Origin: JABDJL01 sp963664065
GTDB taxonomy: Bacteria; Pseudomonadota; Gammaproteobacteria; Xanthomonadales; SZUA-36
Direction of reading: 5' to 3'
NCBI GenBank assembly: GCA_963664065.1
Contig: OY760942.1
Span: 806,001-870,000, forward strand
DNA length: 64,000 bases
Part shown: positions 1 to 8,833 of the stretch, piece by piece
Numbering within the stretch: the stretch's first letter is position 1
Layout of the letters: each line of letters begins with the position of its first letter
Program-made: the position numbers and the translations under genes
The notes under the pieces: model-generated
What the model was told of the DNA's origin: nothing
Seen by the model: only the letters and a program-made list of their open reading frames with translations
The model's database searches: none

Positions 1-405
1 GGGGGCATTATTGGTGGAATCGTAATGCTGAAGCACAGTATCAATCGCGCCTTGTGGATGTTTGGCTTTGTGCAAATTTCAACCATCCTGCCATACATCT
101 GGCTCAGCCAGGCGGGCTACACACTTACCGGATTGTTCGTCGTTGTCAGCGGTGAATACCTGGGTGTCGGCCTTGGTGCAATAGCTCTTACGGCTTTCAT
201 GGCGCGTGAAACCAGCAAGGCTTTCACGGCGACACAGTTCGCATTGTTCAGCAGTTTCGTCGCGATACCCAGGACCATCTCCAATGCCTCGACAGGCTTT
301 ATCGTCGAGGCCATCGGATGGACGCAGTTCTACATGCTCTGCGCAGTTGTTGCCATTCCAGGAATGCTGCTCTTATTGAAGGTCGCTCCATGGAAGGAAC
401 GGTGA
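1..405 (+). CDS. ampG: AmpG-type muropeptide permease, C-terminal part
   Basis: The frame is open from base 1, so only the last 134 residues are present. AmpG is the inner-membrane major-facilitator permease that imports GlcNAc-anhydroMurNAc muropeptides for cell-wall recycling. The visible part is hydrophobic with about four membrane segments and carries AFMARETSKAFTATQFAL followed by an AIPRTISNASTGFIVE stretch, typical of the C-terminal half of AmpG/PAT-family transporters. Recognition is by motif, not by full-length comparison. Three genes further on lie anmK, which phosphorylates the sugar made from AmpG cargo, and a murein endopeptidase; this context supports the call. No promoter is visible because the start is outside the window. 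Confidence 0.8.
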   Translation, partial: GGIIGGIVMLKHSINRALWMFGFVQISTILPYIWLSQAGYTLTGLFVVVSGEYLGVGLGAIALTAFMARETSKAFTATQFALFSSFVAIPRTISNASTGFIVEAIGWTQFYMLCAVVAIPGMLLLLKVAPWKER

Positions 406-426
406 GCACAACAGCATAATGTAGTT

Positions 427-509
427 GTGGGAGCGATCGTTGATCGCGAATGAATGTGCGGCGAATTTCGTTGTCTGGAGAATCGTAGGAGCGAGCATCT
501 GCTCGCGAA
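427..509. repeat. Two REP-like palindromic repeats in tandem
   Basis: Bases 427-450 and 485-509 are diverged copies of one unit that begins GTGGGAGCGA or GTAGGAGCGA and ends TCGCGAAT. Each folds into a hairpin: GCGATC-GTT-GATCGC in the first and GCGAGC-ATCT-GCTCGC in the second. The stem bases differ but still pair. The form resembles the GTAGGAGCGAGC...GCTCGCGAA repetitive extragenic palindromes of Pseudomonas. They lie between the convergent ends of ampG and yccF, the usual position. A more degenerate copy may lie at 60207. Confidence 0.6.
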
Positions 510-595
510 TAAACATTCGGCGAGCACATAGGCTCCGCTTTAGCTCAAGCCCCCATAAACAGTCACCCGCATCCCCTTTGGTTTTCCCAGCTACT

Positions 596-973
596 TCAGC
601 GTATATCACGCACCTTAAACCCGAACGGCAATATTGCCAGCCGCGTCATTTTCAGATGCTGGGTTGCGAAAGGGAGGCCGATAATGGTGATTCCGAAAAT
701 GAAAGCCAGGAACAGGTGTATCAACGCCAGTTCCAGCCCTGGGAGGATGATCCAGATGATATTCATGATCATCGCCACTGCTCCACCGGGCGGTTCGGTG
801 TCACGAATCTCTTTGCCGAACGGCGCAAGGCCCAGTACGGAAAGCTTGAAACACTGGATTCCGAACGGTATGCCGATAATGGTCAGGCACAGGATAATCC
901 CGCCCAGCAGATAGGCAAAACAGACAATAAAGCCGCCCAGTACAAACCACAAAATATTTAGTAATAAAGACAT
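596..973 (-). CDS. yccF: YccF-domain inner-membrane protein
   Basis: The product is 125 residues, the usual length for YccF (DUF307) proteins. It contains two copies of the YccF repeat, each a hydrophobic helix pair with a GIPFG or GLPFA turn (IIGIPFGIQCFKLSVLGLAPFGKE near residue 34 in split form, and TIIGLPFATQHLKM near residue 98). The cellular function of the family is not established. The gene is on the minus strand and ends convergently with ampG across a REP-containing gap; its start lies 3 bp from the anmK stop, so it is probably cotranscribed downstream of anmK. Confidence is high for the family and nil for a specific function. Confidence 0.85.
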   Translation of the reverse strand: MSLLLNILWFVLGGFIVCFAYLLGGIILCLTIIGIPFGIQCFKLSVLGLAPFGKEIRDTEPPGGAVAMIMNIIWIILPGLELALIHLFLAFIFGITIIGLPFATQHLKMTRLAILPFGFKVRDIR

Positions 974-976
974 TTC

Positions 977-2083
977 TTATTCCCTGCCGTAAATTTTACC
1001 CAGTAATACGGGTTCGCGTGCGCCGGTGATCGGAGGGGTATTCTGCAGGCTTTCCGCCAGGCGTTCCTTGGCCAGCCAGGCGAACAGGATTGCCTCCACC
1101 CAGTCGGGGTCGGAACCGTGGATAATGGTGGATTCGACAGGGATGTCTCCCAGCAGCTTTCTCAAGCGAAACATCAGGTATGAATTGTGCACACCACCAC
1201 CGCACACCAGTATCCGCCCCAAGGGGTCGCCAGCCAAGAGATCCCGTACCACGGATATTGCCGTCAATTCGGCGAGCGTGCATTGAATATCCTGTTCTTC
1301 CAGGCTTAATCCATCGATCCTTGATTGCAGCCATAGCATGTTGAAATGCTCAAGGCCGCTGCTTTTGGGCGGGGCCTTACTGAAAAATGGATCGTCAAGG
1401 AGCTTTTCCAGCAGAACCGTCTGAACTTCACCGGTGGCTGCCCAGCCACCACCTTTATCATAAAGCTCACCTTGAGACCGTTGAATCCAGCCATCCATCA
1501 GGCAGTTGCCCGGACCACAGTCAAAGCCACTCACACCACCGTTGGCTTCAAGCACAGTGATATTGGCGATACCACCCAGATTGAGTATTACCCGGCGCTC
1601 ATTTTCTGAATGAAAAAGGTGCAGGTGAAGCAAGGGCGCCAGGGGGGCGCCCTGTCCGCCAGCCCGGATGTCGGCTTTTCGGAAATCCGTCACAGTGGTA
1701 ATACCGGTCGACCGGGAGATAGTTGAACCATTGCCCAGTTGGATGGATACCGGTCGCAAGGCATCCGGTTGATGCCAGACTGTCTGGCCATGGGACCCTA
1801 TTGCTGTGATGTCGTGCTTTTCAACACCTGCCTGGTTGATCAGTTCGTTGGCGGTAAGTGCAAAAAAGCGCCCCAATAACCCATCCAGCGTTGCGGCTTT
1901 GCCGGCGGGAGGTCTTTCACCGTTTTCCAGGAGTTTATCCAGGTCACTCCGAATCGCCGCAGGGTAGGGATTACAAAATGCGTGTAGCAGATCAGGGCGA
2001 TTGTTCTCAATGTTGACCAGCGCAGCATCCACTCCATCCCTGCTGGTGCCGGAAATCAGGCCGATATACAGGGAGGCAGTCAC
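977..2083 (-). CDS. anmK: Anhydro-N-acetylmuramic acid kinase
   Basis: AnmK hydrolyses and phosphorylates 1,6-anhydroMurNAc to MurNAc-6-phosphate in the cytoplasm, using ATP, during peptidoglycan recycling. The 368-residue length fits the family (about 365-375). The N terminus has the signature LISGTSRDGVDAAL (commonly GLMSGTSLDGVDAAL); GSHGQTVWH lies near residue 95, LNLGGIANITV near 168, the phosphate-binding DCGPGNCLMDGWI near 188, and CGGGVHNSYLMFRLRKLL in the C-terminal half. The gene follows the M23 endopeptidase gene by 18 bp on the same strand and precedes yccF. The mepM-like/anmK pairing beside tyrS is a common gammaproteobacterial arrangement. Confidence 0.96.
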   Translation of the reverse strand: MTASLYIGLISGTSRDGVDAALVNIENNRPDLLHAFCNPYPAAIRSDLDKLLENGERPPAGKAATLDGLLGRFFALTANELINQAGVEKHDITAIGSHGQTVWHQPDALRPVSIQLGNGSTISRSTGITTVTDFRKADIRAGGQGAPLAPLLHLHLFHSENERRVILNLGGIANITVLEANGGVSGFDCGPGNCLMDGWIQRSQGELYDKGGGWAATGEVQTVLLEKLLDDPFFSKAPPKSSGLEHFNMLWLQSRIDGLSLEEQDIQCTLAELTAISVVRDLLAGDPLGRILVCGGGVHNSYLMFRLRKLLGDIPVESTIIHGSDPDWVEAILFAWLAKERLAESLQNTPPITGAREPVLLGKIYGRE

Positions 2084-2101
2084 CTGGTCAGCTCTTTGGA
2101 A

Positions 2102-3478
2102 TCACCTTGAACGGGTACCCGCGTACAGTGATGCGGACTCCAACCTGCTTAGTTGACTCAGGTAGGGTGCTGCGTGTGATTTGAATGATTCAAGGTACTT
2201 CCCTTCCAGTGGCTGCACCGCCGGCAGGGACATCGTGCGGGGATTCCTGTGAGCACCGTTAAGCACAAATTCATAATGCAGGTGTGGTGCTTCAGCAAGG
2301 CCGGTGGAGCCTACGTAACCGATCACCTGGCCCTGCCGGACTTTCTGCCCCTTGTTAACCGTTCGGTTGGTGAAATGCAGGTATTTGGTAACGATACTGT
2401 TGGCGTGCTGAATGAATACGTGATGCCCGTTGTTCTGGTTGTAAGCCGAGCGGATCACCCGGCCATCCCCCGCGGCATAGACAGGCGTGCCGGTTGGGGC
2501 GCGGTAGTCGATTCCGTTGTGGGCACTTACCCGTTTCAGGATCGGGTGAAAACGTTTGGGATTAAAGTTGGATCTGATATAGTAAAAATTCAGAGGCGCA
2601 CGCAAGAAAGCCTTGCGCATCTGCCGGCCGTCCGGCGCGTAATATCGCGGCCCGTTATCTGCTTCATACCGGATGGCTTGGAATTTCTCGCCCTGGTTGA
2701 TGAAGGTGGCGGCAAAGATGTCCCCATCGCGCAAATATTCACCATCACGGTAGAGTTTTTCGAAAATCAGGTTAAAACGGTCACCGGCCCTGATGTCCAG
2801 CACGAAATCAATGTCCCAGCCAAAATTATTGGCCAGTTTCATTACCATTCCATCGCTGAGGCCTGCGGCTTTGCCTGCCAGGAACAGCGAGGAATCAATA
2901 CTGCCTCTCGTTTCAAATATTTTGCTCGAGATTTGACGTTGCAATGTCGATGAACTCAAGCCATCTTCGGCCTGGGCAACAAGCAGGTAGGTCGATTCAT
3001 CCAGCGAGTAACGCATGCGGGCGAATTCACCGCCGTCATCGAGCTGAAAACCAAATACCTCCCCGGGCCGGATCTTCTTTAGATTCCTTGTTTCCGTGCT
3101 CAATGCCAGGATCTTGTGCAGGAGGCCGGCACTGAAGCCCTGCGTGCGAAAGATCGTGTCCAGCGACTCTCCCTCTTTCACCATGACCAAATTCCAGTCT
3201 TCGCGCTGCCATTCATCATTCGCAATAGCCTCACTGCCCCGAACCGGCTTCAGCTTGTTATCAATCGCAAGTCTGCCATCTCCGTGGTGGGGCAGATCAA
3301 TATTCACAATACTGGTAAACGCCGATTCTTCTCCCGCCAACTCGGAATCCAGTCCGCCAAGCGCCACACCAAAAACGATCAGGGTGATGGCGAACAGGGC
3401 CAGCCGACCCTGGTTAATTCCAGGTGGCAGACTTGGCAGCTGACTCTTTAAACGGCTTAATCTGGCGAGGAAATTCAT
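2102..3478 (-). CDS. mepM: M23 murein DD-endopeptidase (MepM/YebA-like, OapA-type)
   Basis: This 458-residue protein has one N-terminal membrane anchor (about residues 25-45, LALFAITLIVFGVALGG), an OapA/LysM-like segment near 95-145 (VKEGESLDTIFRTQGFSAGL), a middle domain, and a C-terminal M23 peptidase domain. The zinc ligands are visible: the H and D of HNGIDY near residue 320 and the second H of HLHYEF near 397. MepM-like enzymes cut D-Ala-mDAP cross-links in the periplasm to let new glycan strands be inserted. The gene is divergent from tyrS and precedes anmK on the same strand. The start ATG was chosen because it leaves a short charged stretch before the anchor. Confidence 0.92.
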   Translation of the reverse strand: MNFLARLSRLKSQLPSLPPGINQGRLALFAITLIVFGVALGGLDSELAGEESAFTSIVNIDLPHHGDGRLAIDNKLKPVRGSEAIANDEWQREDWNLVMVKEGESLDTIFRTQGFSAGLLHKILALSTETRNLKKIRPGEVFGFQLDDGGEFARMRYSLDESTYLLVAQAEDGLSSSTLQRQISSKIFETRGSIDSSLFLAGKAAGLSDGMVMKLANNFGWDIDFVLDIRAGDRFNLIFEKLYRDGEYLRDGDIFAATFINQGEKFQAIRYEADNGPRYYAPDGRQMRKAFLRAPLNFYYIRSNFNPKRFHPILKRVSAHNGIDYRAPTGTPVYAAGDGRVIRSAYNQNNGHHVFIQHANSIVTKYLHFTNRTVNKGQKVRQGQVIGYVGSTGLAEAPHLHYEFVLNGAHRNPRTMSLPAVQPLEGKYLESFKSHAAPYLSQLSRLESASLYAGTRSR

Positions 3479-3623
3479 CCTGATGATGGACTCACTTTAG
3501 GGATAAGAGTTCAGGCAGGCGTAACCATAGCCAGATGAGCGATAGGGGTCAAACTGCAAATCAGGGTGGAGCCATTGTTGACTAGGCCATACAATGCCCT
3601 GTCATTCCCCCGATAATGCGTTA

Positions 3624-4838
3624 ATGAAGCAAGAATCCGAACACAAAATACAGCAGGCTCTGGAATTGATCGCCAGGGGAACGGATGAGATCATCAAGGT
3701 CGAGGACCTCGAAGAACGCCTGAAATCCGGGCGGCCATTGCAGGTCAAGGTAGGCTTTGATCCATCCGCGCCGGATCTGCACCTGGGTCATACCGTGGTC
3801 ATCAACAAGATGCGCCAATTCCAGGATCTGGGGCACGAGGTGACATTTTTGATTGGTGATTTCACCGGCATGATCGGTGACCCGACGGGTAAAAATATTA
3901 CCCGCAAGCCTTTAACGCCGGAACAGATCCAGGAAAACGCGGAGACCTATGCCGAACAGGTGTTCAAAATTCTGGACCAGGACAAGACCATAGTGCGGTT
4001 TAATTCAGAGTGGCTAAGTGCGCTGGGATCCGAGGGCATGATCCGGTTGGCTGCACGCTACACCGTGGCCCGCATGCTGGAACGGGATGATTTTGAAAAG
4101 CGCTACAAATCTGGCCAGCCCATCTCGCTGCATGAATTCCTTTATCCACTGGCCCAGGGCTACGATTCCGTTTTTATGAAAACGGATGTCGAAATGGGCG
4201 GCACGGATCAAAAATTCAATCTACTGGTGGGGCGGCACCTGCAGCAGCAATACGATCAACCACCGCAGATCATCATTACCCTGCCATTGCTTGAAGGGCT
4301 GGACGGGGTAAAGAAGATGTCCAAGTCAATGGACAATTACGTAGGCATAACTGAAGCGCCGGATGAGATGTTCGGCAAGTTGATGTCAATTTCTGATGAA
4401 CTGATGTGGCGATATTTTGCTCTGTTGAGTTTTCGCAGCAACGAAGATCTGGATGGACTGAAAAAACAGGTTGAAGAGGGCGCCAATCCACGCGACATCA
4501 AATTCCTACTGTGCGAAGAAATTATCGAACGATTCCACAACCACGATGCAGCGGAAGCGGCGAGGAAGGCGTTCATCTCCCGTTTCCGGGATGGCGCCTT
4601 GCCCGACTCCATTCCAGAGAAGGTTTTGCACACCGATGGAGAAGGTATGGGGATTGCGGCTGCCTTGAGCCAGTGTGGACTGGCCTCCAGCAACTCCGAA
4701 GCATTCAGGATGATTCAGCAAGGTGGCGTTCGCATAGACGGCGAAAAAGTGAGCGACCGTTCCCTGGTTTTGGAGCCCGGTTTCAGTGGAATTCTGCAAG
4801 TGGGCAAGCGCAAGTTCTGCAAGGCCGATGTTGACTAA
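3624..4838 (+). CDS. tyrS: Tyrosyl-tRNA synthetase
   Basis: Class I aminoacyl-tRNA synthetase that charges tRNA-Tyr in the cytoplasm. The HIGH-equivalent is HLGH within FDPSAPDLHLGHTVV, the KMSKS motif is complete (KKMSKSMD), and the C terminus holds an S4 RNA-binding domain (MIQQGGVRIDGEKV). The sequence belongs to the roughly 400-residue TyrS type with ALELIARGTDEII at the N terminus. I prefer the ATG at 3624 (MKQESEHKIQQ); an in-frame ATG at 3594 would add ten residues that do not look like the family N terminus. Neither has a strong Shine-Dalgarno sequence. The 3' end overlaps the next Nudix gene by 11 bases. Confidence 0.96.
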   Translation: MKQESEHKIQQALELIARGTDEIIKVEDLEERLKSGRPLQVKVGFDPSAPDLHLGHTVVINKMRQFQDLGHEVTFLIGDFTGMIGDPTGKNITRKPLTPEQIQENAETYAEQVFKILDQDKTIVRFNSEWLSALGSEGMIRLAARYTVARMLERDDFEKRYKSGQPISLHEFLYPLAQGYDSVFMKTDVEMGGTDQKFNLLVGRHLQQQYDQPPQIIITLPLLEGLDGVKKMSKSMDNYVGITEAPDEMFGKLMSISDELMWRYFALLSFRSNEDLDGLKKQVEEGANPRDIKFLLCEEIIERFHNHDAAEAARKAFISRFRDGALPDSIPEKVLHTDGEGMGIAAALSQCGLASSNSEAFRMIQQGGVRIDGEKVSDRSLVLEPGFSGILQVGKRKFCKADVD

Positions 4839-5400
4839 TTTGTCTGTCAATCAATACGGCCAGGTGAATTCCGTGTCAGAAATTGACTGGTCTGAATGGC
4901 AGGCACGCGATCTCGCGACGCTGCTATTCGTCATCCGTGAAGGGAAAATCCTGCTGATTCGCAAGAAACGCGGTCTTGGAAAAGGCAAGATCAATGGCCC
5001 GGGAGGGAAACTCGATCCAGGAGAAAATGCCGTGGAATGCGCGATACGGGAGTGCCACGAAGAACTGGACATCTCGGTCAGTAATCCGGAGTGTATGGGG
5101 GAGCACAAATTTCAATTTGTGGATGGCTATTCCATTCATTGCTGGGTATTTCGCACCGGTGATGCTGAGGGCGTGGCCATAGAAACAGACGAGGCGGTTC
5201 CCCTGTGGACCGACATCAAAGACATTCCCTACCAGGAGATGTGGGAGGACGACCGTATCTGGTTGCCCATGGTAATCGCCGGAACGCCATTTACAGCCCG
5301 CTGGGTGTTCGATGAAGACCGCATGCTGGATTATGAATTGGAAATAGTCGATCAAGTTAAGCCTGGCGGGAGAAGAACCGTACAAAGGATAAAAACATGA
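4828..5400 (+). CDS. Nudix hydrolase, MTH1/MutT-like
   Basis: The Nudix box is clear: G-KLDPG-E-NAVECAI-REC-H-EELDI, preceded by GKINGPGGKLDPGE, a form typical of oxidised-purine triphosphatases of the MTH1 type, which clean the nucleotide pool. The final glycine of the consensus is aspartate here. The ATG at 4828 overlaps the end of tyrS; the open frame extends further upstream inside tyrS but that extension is unlikely to be used. Alternative GTG starts lie at 4866 and 4875. The stop overlaps the next start (ATGA at 5397), so the two are translationally coupled. Substrate assignment is inferred from the box context only. Confidence 0.8.
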   Translation: MLTNLSVNQYGQVNSVSEIDWSEWQARDLATLLFVIREGKILLIRKKRGLGKGKINGPGGKLDPGENAVECAIRECHEELDISVSNPECMGEHKFQFVDGYSIHCWVFRTGDAEGVAIETDEAVPLWTDIKDIPYQEMWEDDRIWLPMVIAGTPFTARWVFDEDRMLDYELEIVDQVKPGGRRTVQRIKT

Positions 5401-6599
5401 TTAAGAATTACCTGGGCGTCATTGTTGGCCTGTCGGTTTTACTGGCTTCGTGTTCAAGGGCTGAGGAAGATTTTTCAGTTCCAGCAGCAGAAATTGCCCA
5501 TAAATACCCGATAGTCGATACCCATATTGATGTGCCTTATCGCATTCACAACAGTTGGGCGGATGTAACATTGGCAACCGAGGATGGTGATTTCGACTAC
5601 CCGCGGGCAGCAGCCGGCGGACTGAACATCCCTTTTATGTCCATCTATACACCGGCAGCATCTGAGGCGACCGGTGGCAGCTACCAACTGGCCCACGAAC
5701 TGATTGACAGCGTGGAAGCAATGGCCGCACGAGCGCCTTCACGGTTCATGCTGGTGCGCTCGGTAGAAGATGTTGAAGAGGCTATGGACAAGGACAAGAT
5801 TGGCCTGGCCATGGGCATGGAAAACGGCTCGCCGATAGAGGGGAAGCTGGAAAATATCGCTAGCTTTGCTGATCGCGGTATTCGCTATATCACCCTGACG
5901 CATTCATTGAGCAATCACATCTCGGACTCCTCGTTCGACCCCCACCGCCAGTGGAACGGTCTCAGCGAATTCGGTCGTGATGTGGTGGCAGAAATGAACC
6001 GTGTCGGTGTGATGGTCGATATCTCGCATGTATCTGACGAAGCATTCTGGCAGGTCCTGGATATCACCCGGGTGCCGGTGATTGCTTCGCACTCTTCATT
6101 GCGCCATTTCGTTCCCGGGTTCGAGCGCAATATGAGCGATGACATGATCAAGGCACTGGCTGAAAATGGCGGTGTAATTCAGATTAATTTCGGCTCGGCC
6201 TTCATTGAAGCCGAAGCTAACAAAGTCCTTGTCAAGCTTAGAGCGGATCGCGCGGAATTCCTGGAAAACAATGGTGTAACCGCAGATAGCCCCGAGGCGG
6301 AGGCATTTGCGGCTGCTTTCCGGGAACAAAACCCATTCCCGTTCTCTTCAACCAGCCAGGTGGTCGATCATTTTGATCATGTCATCAGTCTTGTCGGGCC
6401 GGATCATGTTGGCATCGGATCCGATTATGACGGTGTCGGGGATAGCCTGCCGGTTGGGCTCAAGGATGTGAGCGCCTACCCGAACCTGGTGGCTGAGTTT
6501 CTTAAGCGCGGCTACAGCGAGGAGGATATCGCCAAAATCCTGGGCGGCAACCTGCTGAGAGTCTGGGCTGAGGTGGAAGCCTTTTCCAGCGCCCAATAA
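5397..6599 (+). CDS. M19 membrane dipeptidase, lipoprotein
   Basis: The product is 400 residues. It opens with a lipoprotein signal (GLSVLLASC, lipobox cysteine near residue 19), so it is probably anchored in the envelope. It is a renal-dipeptidase family zinc enzyme: metal-binding HxD in VDTHIDVPYR, the bridging glutamate in GMENGSPIEG, histidines in DISHVSDEAFW and ASHSSLRHF, and the late aspartate in GIGSDYDGVGD. M19 enzymes hydrolyse dipeptides, including those with D-residues. It is coupled to the upstream Nudix gene by an ATGA overlap. In the periplasm it could act on peptide fragments, but no specific substrate can be read from the sequence. Confidence 0.92.
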   Translation: MIKNYLGVIVGLSVLLASCSRAEEDFSVPAAEIAHKYPIVDTHIDVPYRIHNSWADVTLATEDGDFDYPRAAAGGLNIPFMSIYTPAASEATGGSYQLAHELIDSVEAMAARAPSRFMLVRSVEDVEEAMDKDKIGLAMGMENGSPIEGKLENIASFADRGIRYITLTHSLSNHISDSSFDPHRQWNGLSEFGRDVVAEMNRVGVMVDISHVSDEAFWQVLDITRVPVIASHSSLRHFVPGFERNMSDDMIKALAENGGVIQINFGSAFIEAEANKVLVKLRADRAEFLENNGVTADSPEAEAFAAAFREQNPFPFSSTSQVVDHFDHVISLVGPDHVGIGSDYDGVGDSLPVGLKDVSAYPNLVAEFLKRGYSEEDIAKILGGNLLRVWAEVEAFSSAQ

Positions 6600-6615
6600 G
6601 CCGCCGGAAGGGACT

Positions 6616-7224
6616 TTGGATTACATCATTTCATTCAGCGAGTGGCTGCAGGCCAACCCGCAACTCAGCAGCCTCGCCTTCGTGGTCGCATTTGCCGCGA
6701 TACTGGCAATTGGCATTCCGGGCGGAAATGCACTGATGCTGGCCAGCGGCATGCTTTTCGGAACCCTGGTGGGAGGGCTGCTCGCAATTACCGGCGGTGT
6801 ATTGGCTGCATTTACCACCCATGCACTGGTGCGCACAGCATTCGGGAACTGGCTGGATGCCAGGGCCGGTGAACAGAGAAGCTCGGTTCGGCATTTCGTT
6901 CAACACGGTAATTTTCTTTTGCTGGTTATCCCCAGGCTGATCCCGGTGATACCTTTTTTCGTCGTCAATGTTGGCCTGACTGCAGCGGGTGTGCCCAAAA
7001 AGAGCTACATGCTAAGCACATTCCTCGGTTTGATACCGATGGCCTTTATTTTTGCCAGTATCGGCAGCGAAATCAGTAACGCGAGTGCATTATCGGGTAT
7101 GCGGGCCTCCAGCCTGCTGCTTTCGCCCGGCCTGTTTGTTCCTCTGGGTGTGTTGATCCTGATGACCCTGGCAGGATGGCTTTGGGTCAGGAATCACCAG
7201 AAAGCCCAACCCCGGGAATTTTGA
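6616..7224 (+). CDS. TVP38/TMEM64 (VTT-domain) membrane protein
   Basis: The product is 202 residues with about five membrane segments and the VTT/SNARE-associated (DedA-superfamily) pattern: a GIPGGNALMLASGMLFG segment near residue 33, then FGNWL, and VIPRLIPVIPFFVVNVGLTAAGVP near residue 105, whose arginine and prolines are characteristic. Members are thought to act in lipid flipping or membrane homeostasis. The start is TTG at 6616, supported by a good GGAAGGGA ribosome site at 6606 and a short 16-bp gap after the M19 gene. Its last 38 bases overlap the end of the convergent glycosyltransferase gene. Confidence 0.85.
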   Translation: MDYIISFSEWLQANPQLSSLAFVVAFAAILAIGIPGGNALMLASGMLFGTLVGGLLAITGGVLAAFTTHALVRTAFGNWLDARAGEQRSSVRHFVQHGNFLLLVIPRLIPVIPFFVVNVGLTAAGVPKKSYMLSTFLGLIPMAFIFASIGSEISNASALSGMRASSLLLSPGLFVPLGVLILMTLAGWLWVRNHQKAQPREF

Positions 7225-8833
7225 ATACAAGGGCAGAATCGGAAGTTCGCCACGGTTCTCCTAACGATGAACGGGCTGCCTGTTCACATTCTGAAAAATT
7301 CATGTCGATGGCCCTGGCACCTGGCGGGAACCTGCTTCTGAGCACCAGGTAGTCAGCTTTAATCTCGCCATCAAGAATGTCTTGCAGGAAAACGAAATTC
7401 CTGAATTCCAATCCTTCAATATCCTGCTTCAGTTCGCCATAAAGCCTGCCGGCGCAGGTGCCGCCAACGAAGCCCACAATCATCCTTTGTTGATGAACAG
7501 CCTGGTACAAAGACAAAGCATTCCAGTTGGATTCCAGATACCAGGGCGTTTCAACAACAACAGCGTCACCCGTAGGATGTAAATCTTTGATTTCGTGATA
7601 GAAAGCTTCAGGAACAACCGGACTCAGTGCTGATCTGATTGGATTGCGCTCAAAATCGAAATCGAACTGCTTCGACATGTGGTGCACAAACTGGCTGTTC
7701 CCGGCATCCAGGTGGGGCAAGGGTCCGGCCAGGAAAAGCCCCAGCAAAATGATGGGAATCAGCAGGTTGACCCGTGAATCGGAAAGCCTGAGGACGTCAT
7801 TGAGCTCCCGGCACACCATGACCAGCCCGATAGCAGACAGGGCCAGGAATACGGCCAGCAAGCCAAGCAGGTAACGGGCCAGCACCAGGCCGTGGGAGAT
7901 CCACTCGGCACCGGTAGACATTACCGCCAGTGTGGAGGCGGCAGCAATGACCAGAACATAGTTCGCAAACGGCCGGTCCCGCCAGGACAGGCTGACCCAG
8001 CCCGCGGCGGCAGCGCCGATCATCAAAGCAGTAACCAGGATGTAGCCTGAACCGGCAAATAGTGATGCGGCGACCACGAAAGTGCCTGCACCAGCCCGGT
8101 GCAGCCCGGATTTGACCGCCAGCGAAGCAAAATCATTGCTCAAGGGCGAATACAACAGCAGGGCGACACCTGTGGCCATAGCAATACCCGTGATCACCAG
8201 CCGAAGTATCGGCTGGAAATTTCTGTGCCGCACATCCGTGAATGCGCTGGCTGCAAACCATAGAAAAGGGGCGGCTGTGATCGCCAGTGAGACAGGATTA
8301 AGCCAGGCTGCCAGAACCGTACAAGAGATCCAGGCGATACCGCTGGCCCTGTCCGTTTCCCTCCACCACAGCCAGGCCAGAACGATGCAGGCGCCAACAA
8401 GCAGGAACAGCATCGCATATGGCCGCGCGATCCAGCTGTAGTTAACCAGCAAAGGGGATATTGAAATCAGTGCTGCCATCACCAGGCATTCGCGGGGTTT
8501 CAGCCAGTTCCGCATCAGCCAGGGTAAAGCGATGATTGCGAAGATACCGGCCGCCACGGACGGTATTCGCATGGTGATTTCGTTTAGCCCGAAAGTGTGT
8601 GTAAAAAACTCGTACAGCAGCGCCAGGGGAATGCTGTGATCGGCATGGCCCAGGTGGGAAAAGATCCAGCCGTAGTCATGATCCTGCACGGCATTGAGCG
8701 CATGCCATTCATCATCGAGAATGAGCTGATCGCCGATCCGGAACACTCGCAGAAAGGTTTCAAGCAGCAATACCAGTGTTACTGGCAGGAAATTGACCCA
8801 AAAACTACCCGCAGAAGAGTTTTCAGTGGCCAT
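7187..8833 (-). CDS. GT-C membrane glycosyltransferase (GT39/ArnT-like)
   Basis: The product is 548 residues with 10-12 hydrophobic segments and a soluble C-terminal part. The first periplasmic loop has DDEWHALNAV, which carries the acidic residues expected for polyprenyl-phosphate-sugar transferases of the PMT/ArnT fold. It would transfer a sugar from a lipid-linked donor to an acceptor on the outer face of the inner membrane. It overlaps the upstream GT2 gene by 11 bases on the same strand. A GT2 polyprenyl-phosphate sugar synthase with a GT-C transferase is a common functional pair: the first makes the donor, the second uses it. Acceptor unknown. Confidence 0.8.
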   Translation of the reverse strand: MATENSSAGSFWVNFLPVTLVLLLETFLRVFRIGDQLILDDEWHALNAVQDHDYGWIFSHLGHADHSIPLALLYEFFTHTFGLNEITMRIPSVAAGIFAIIALPWLMRNWLKPRECLVMAALISISPLLVNYSWIARPYAMLFLLVGACIVLAWLWWRETDRASGIAWISCTVLAAWLNPVSLAITAAPFLWFAASAFTDVRHRNFQPILRLVITGIAMATGVALLLYSPLSNDFASLAVKSGLHRAGAGTFVVAASLFAGSGYILVTALMIGAAAAGWVSLSWRDRPFANYVLVIAAASTLAVMSTGAEWISHGLVLARYLLGLLAVFLALSAIGLVMVCRELNDVLRLSDSRVNLLIPIILLGLFLAGPLPHLDAGNSQFVHHMSKQFDFDFERNPIRSALSPVVPEAFYHEIKDLHPTGDAVVVETPWYLESNWNALSLYQAVHQQRMIVGFVGGTCAGRLYGELKQDIEGLEFRNFVFLQDILDGEIKADYLVLRSRFPPGARAIDMNFSECEQAARSSLGEPWRTSDSALVFKIPGVGLSGDS

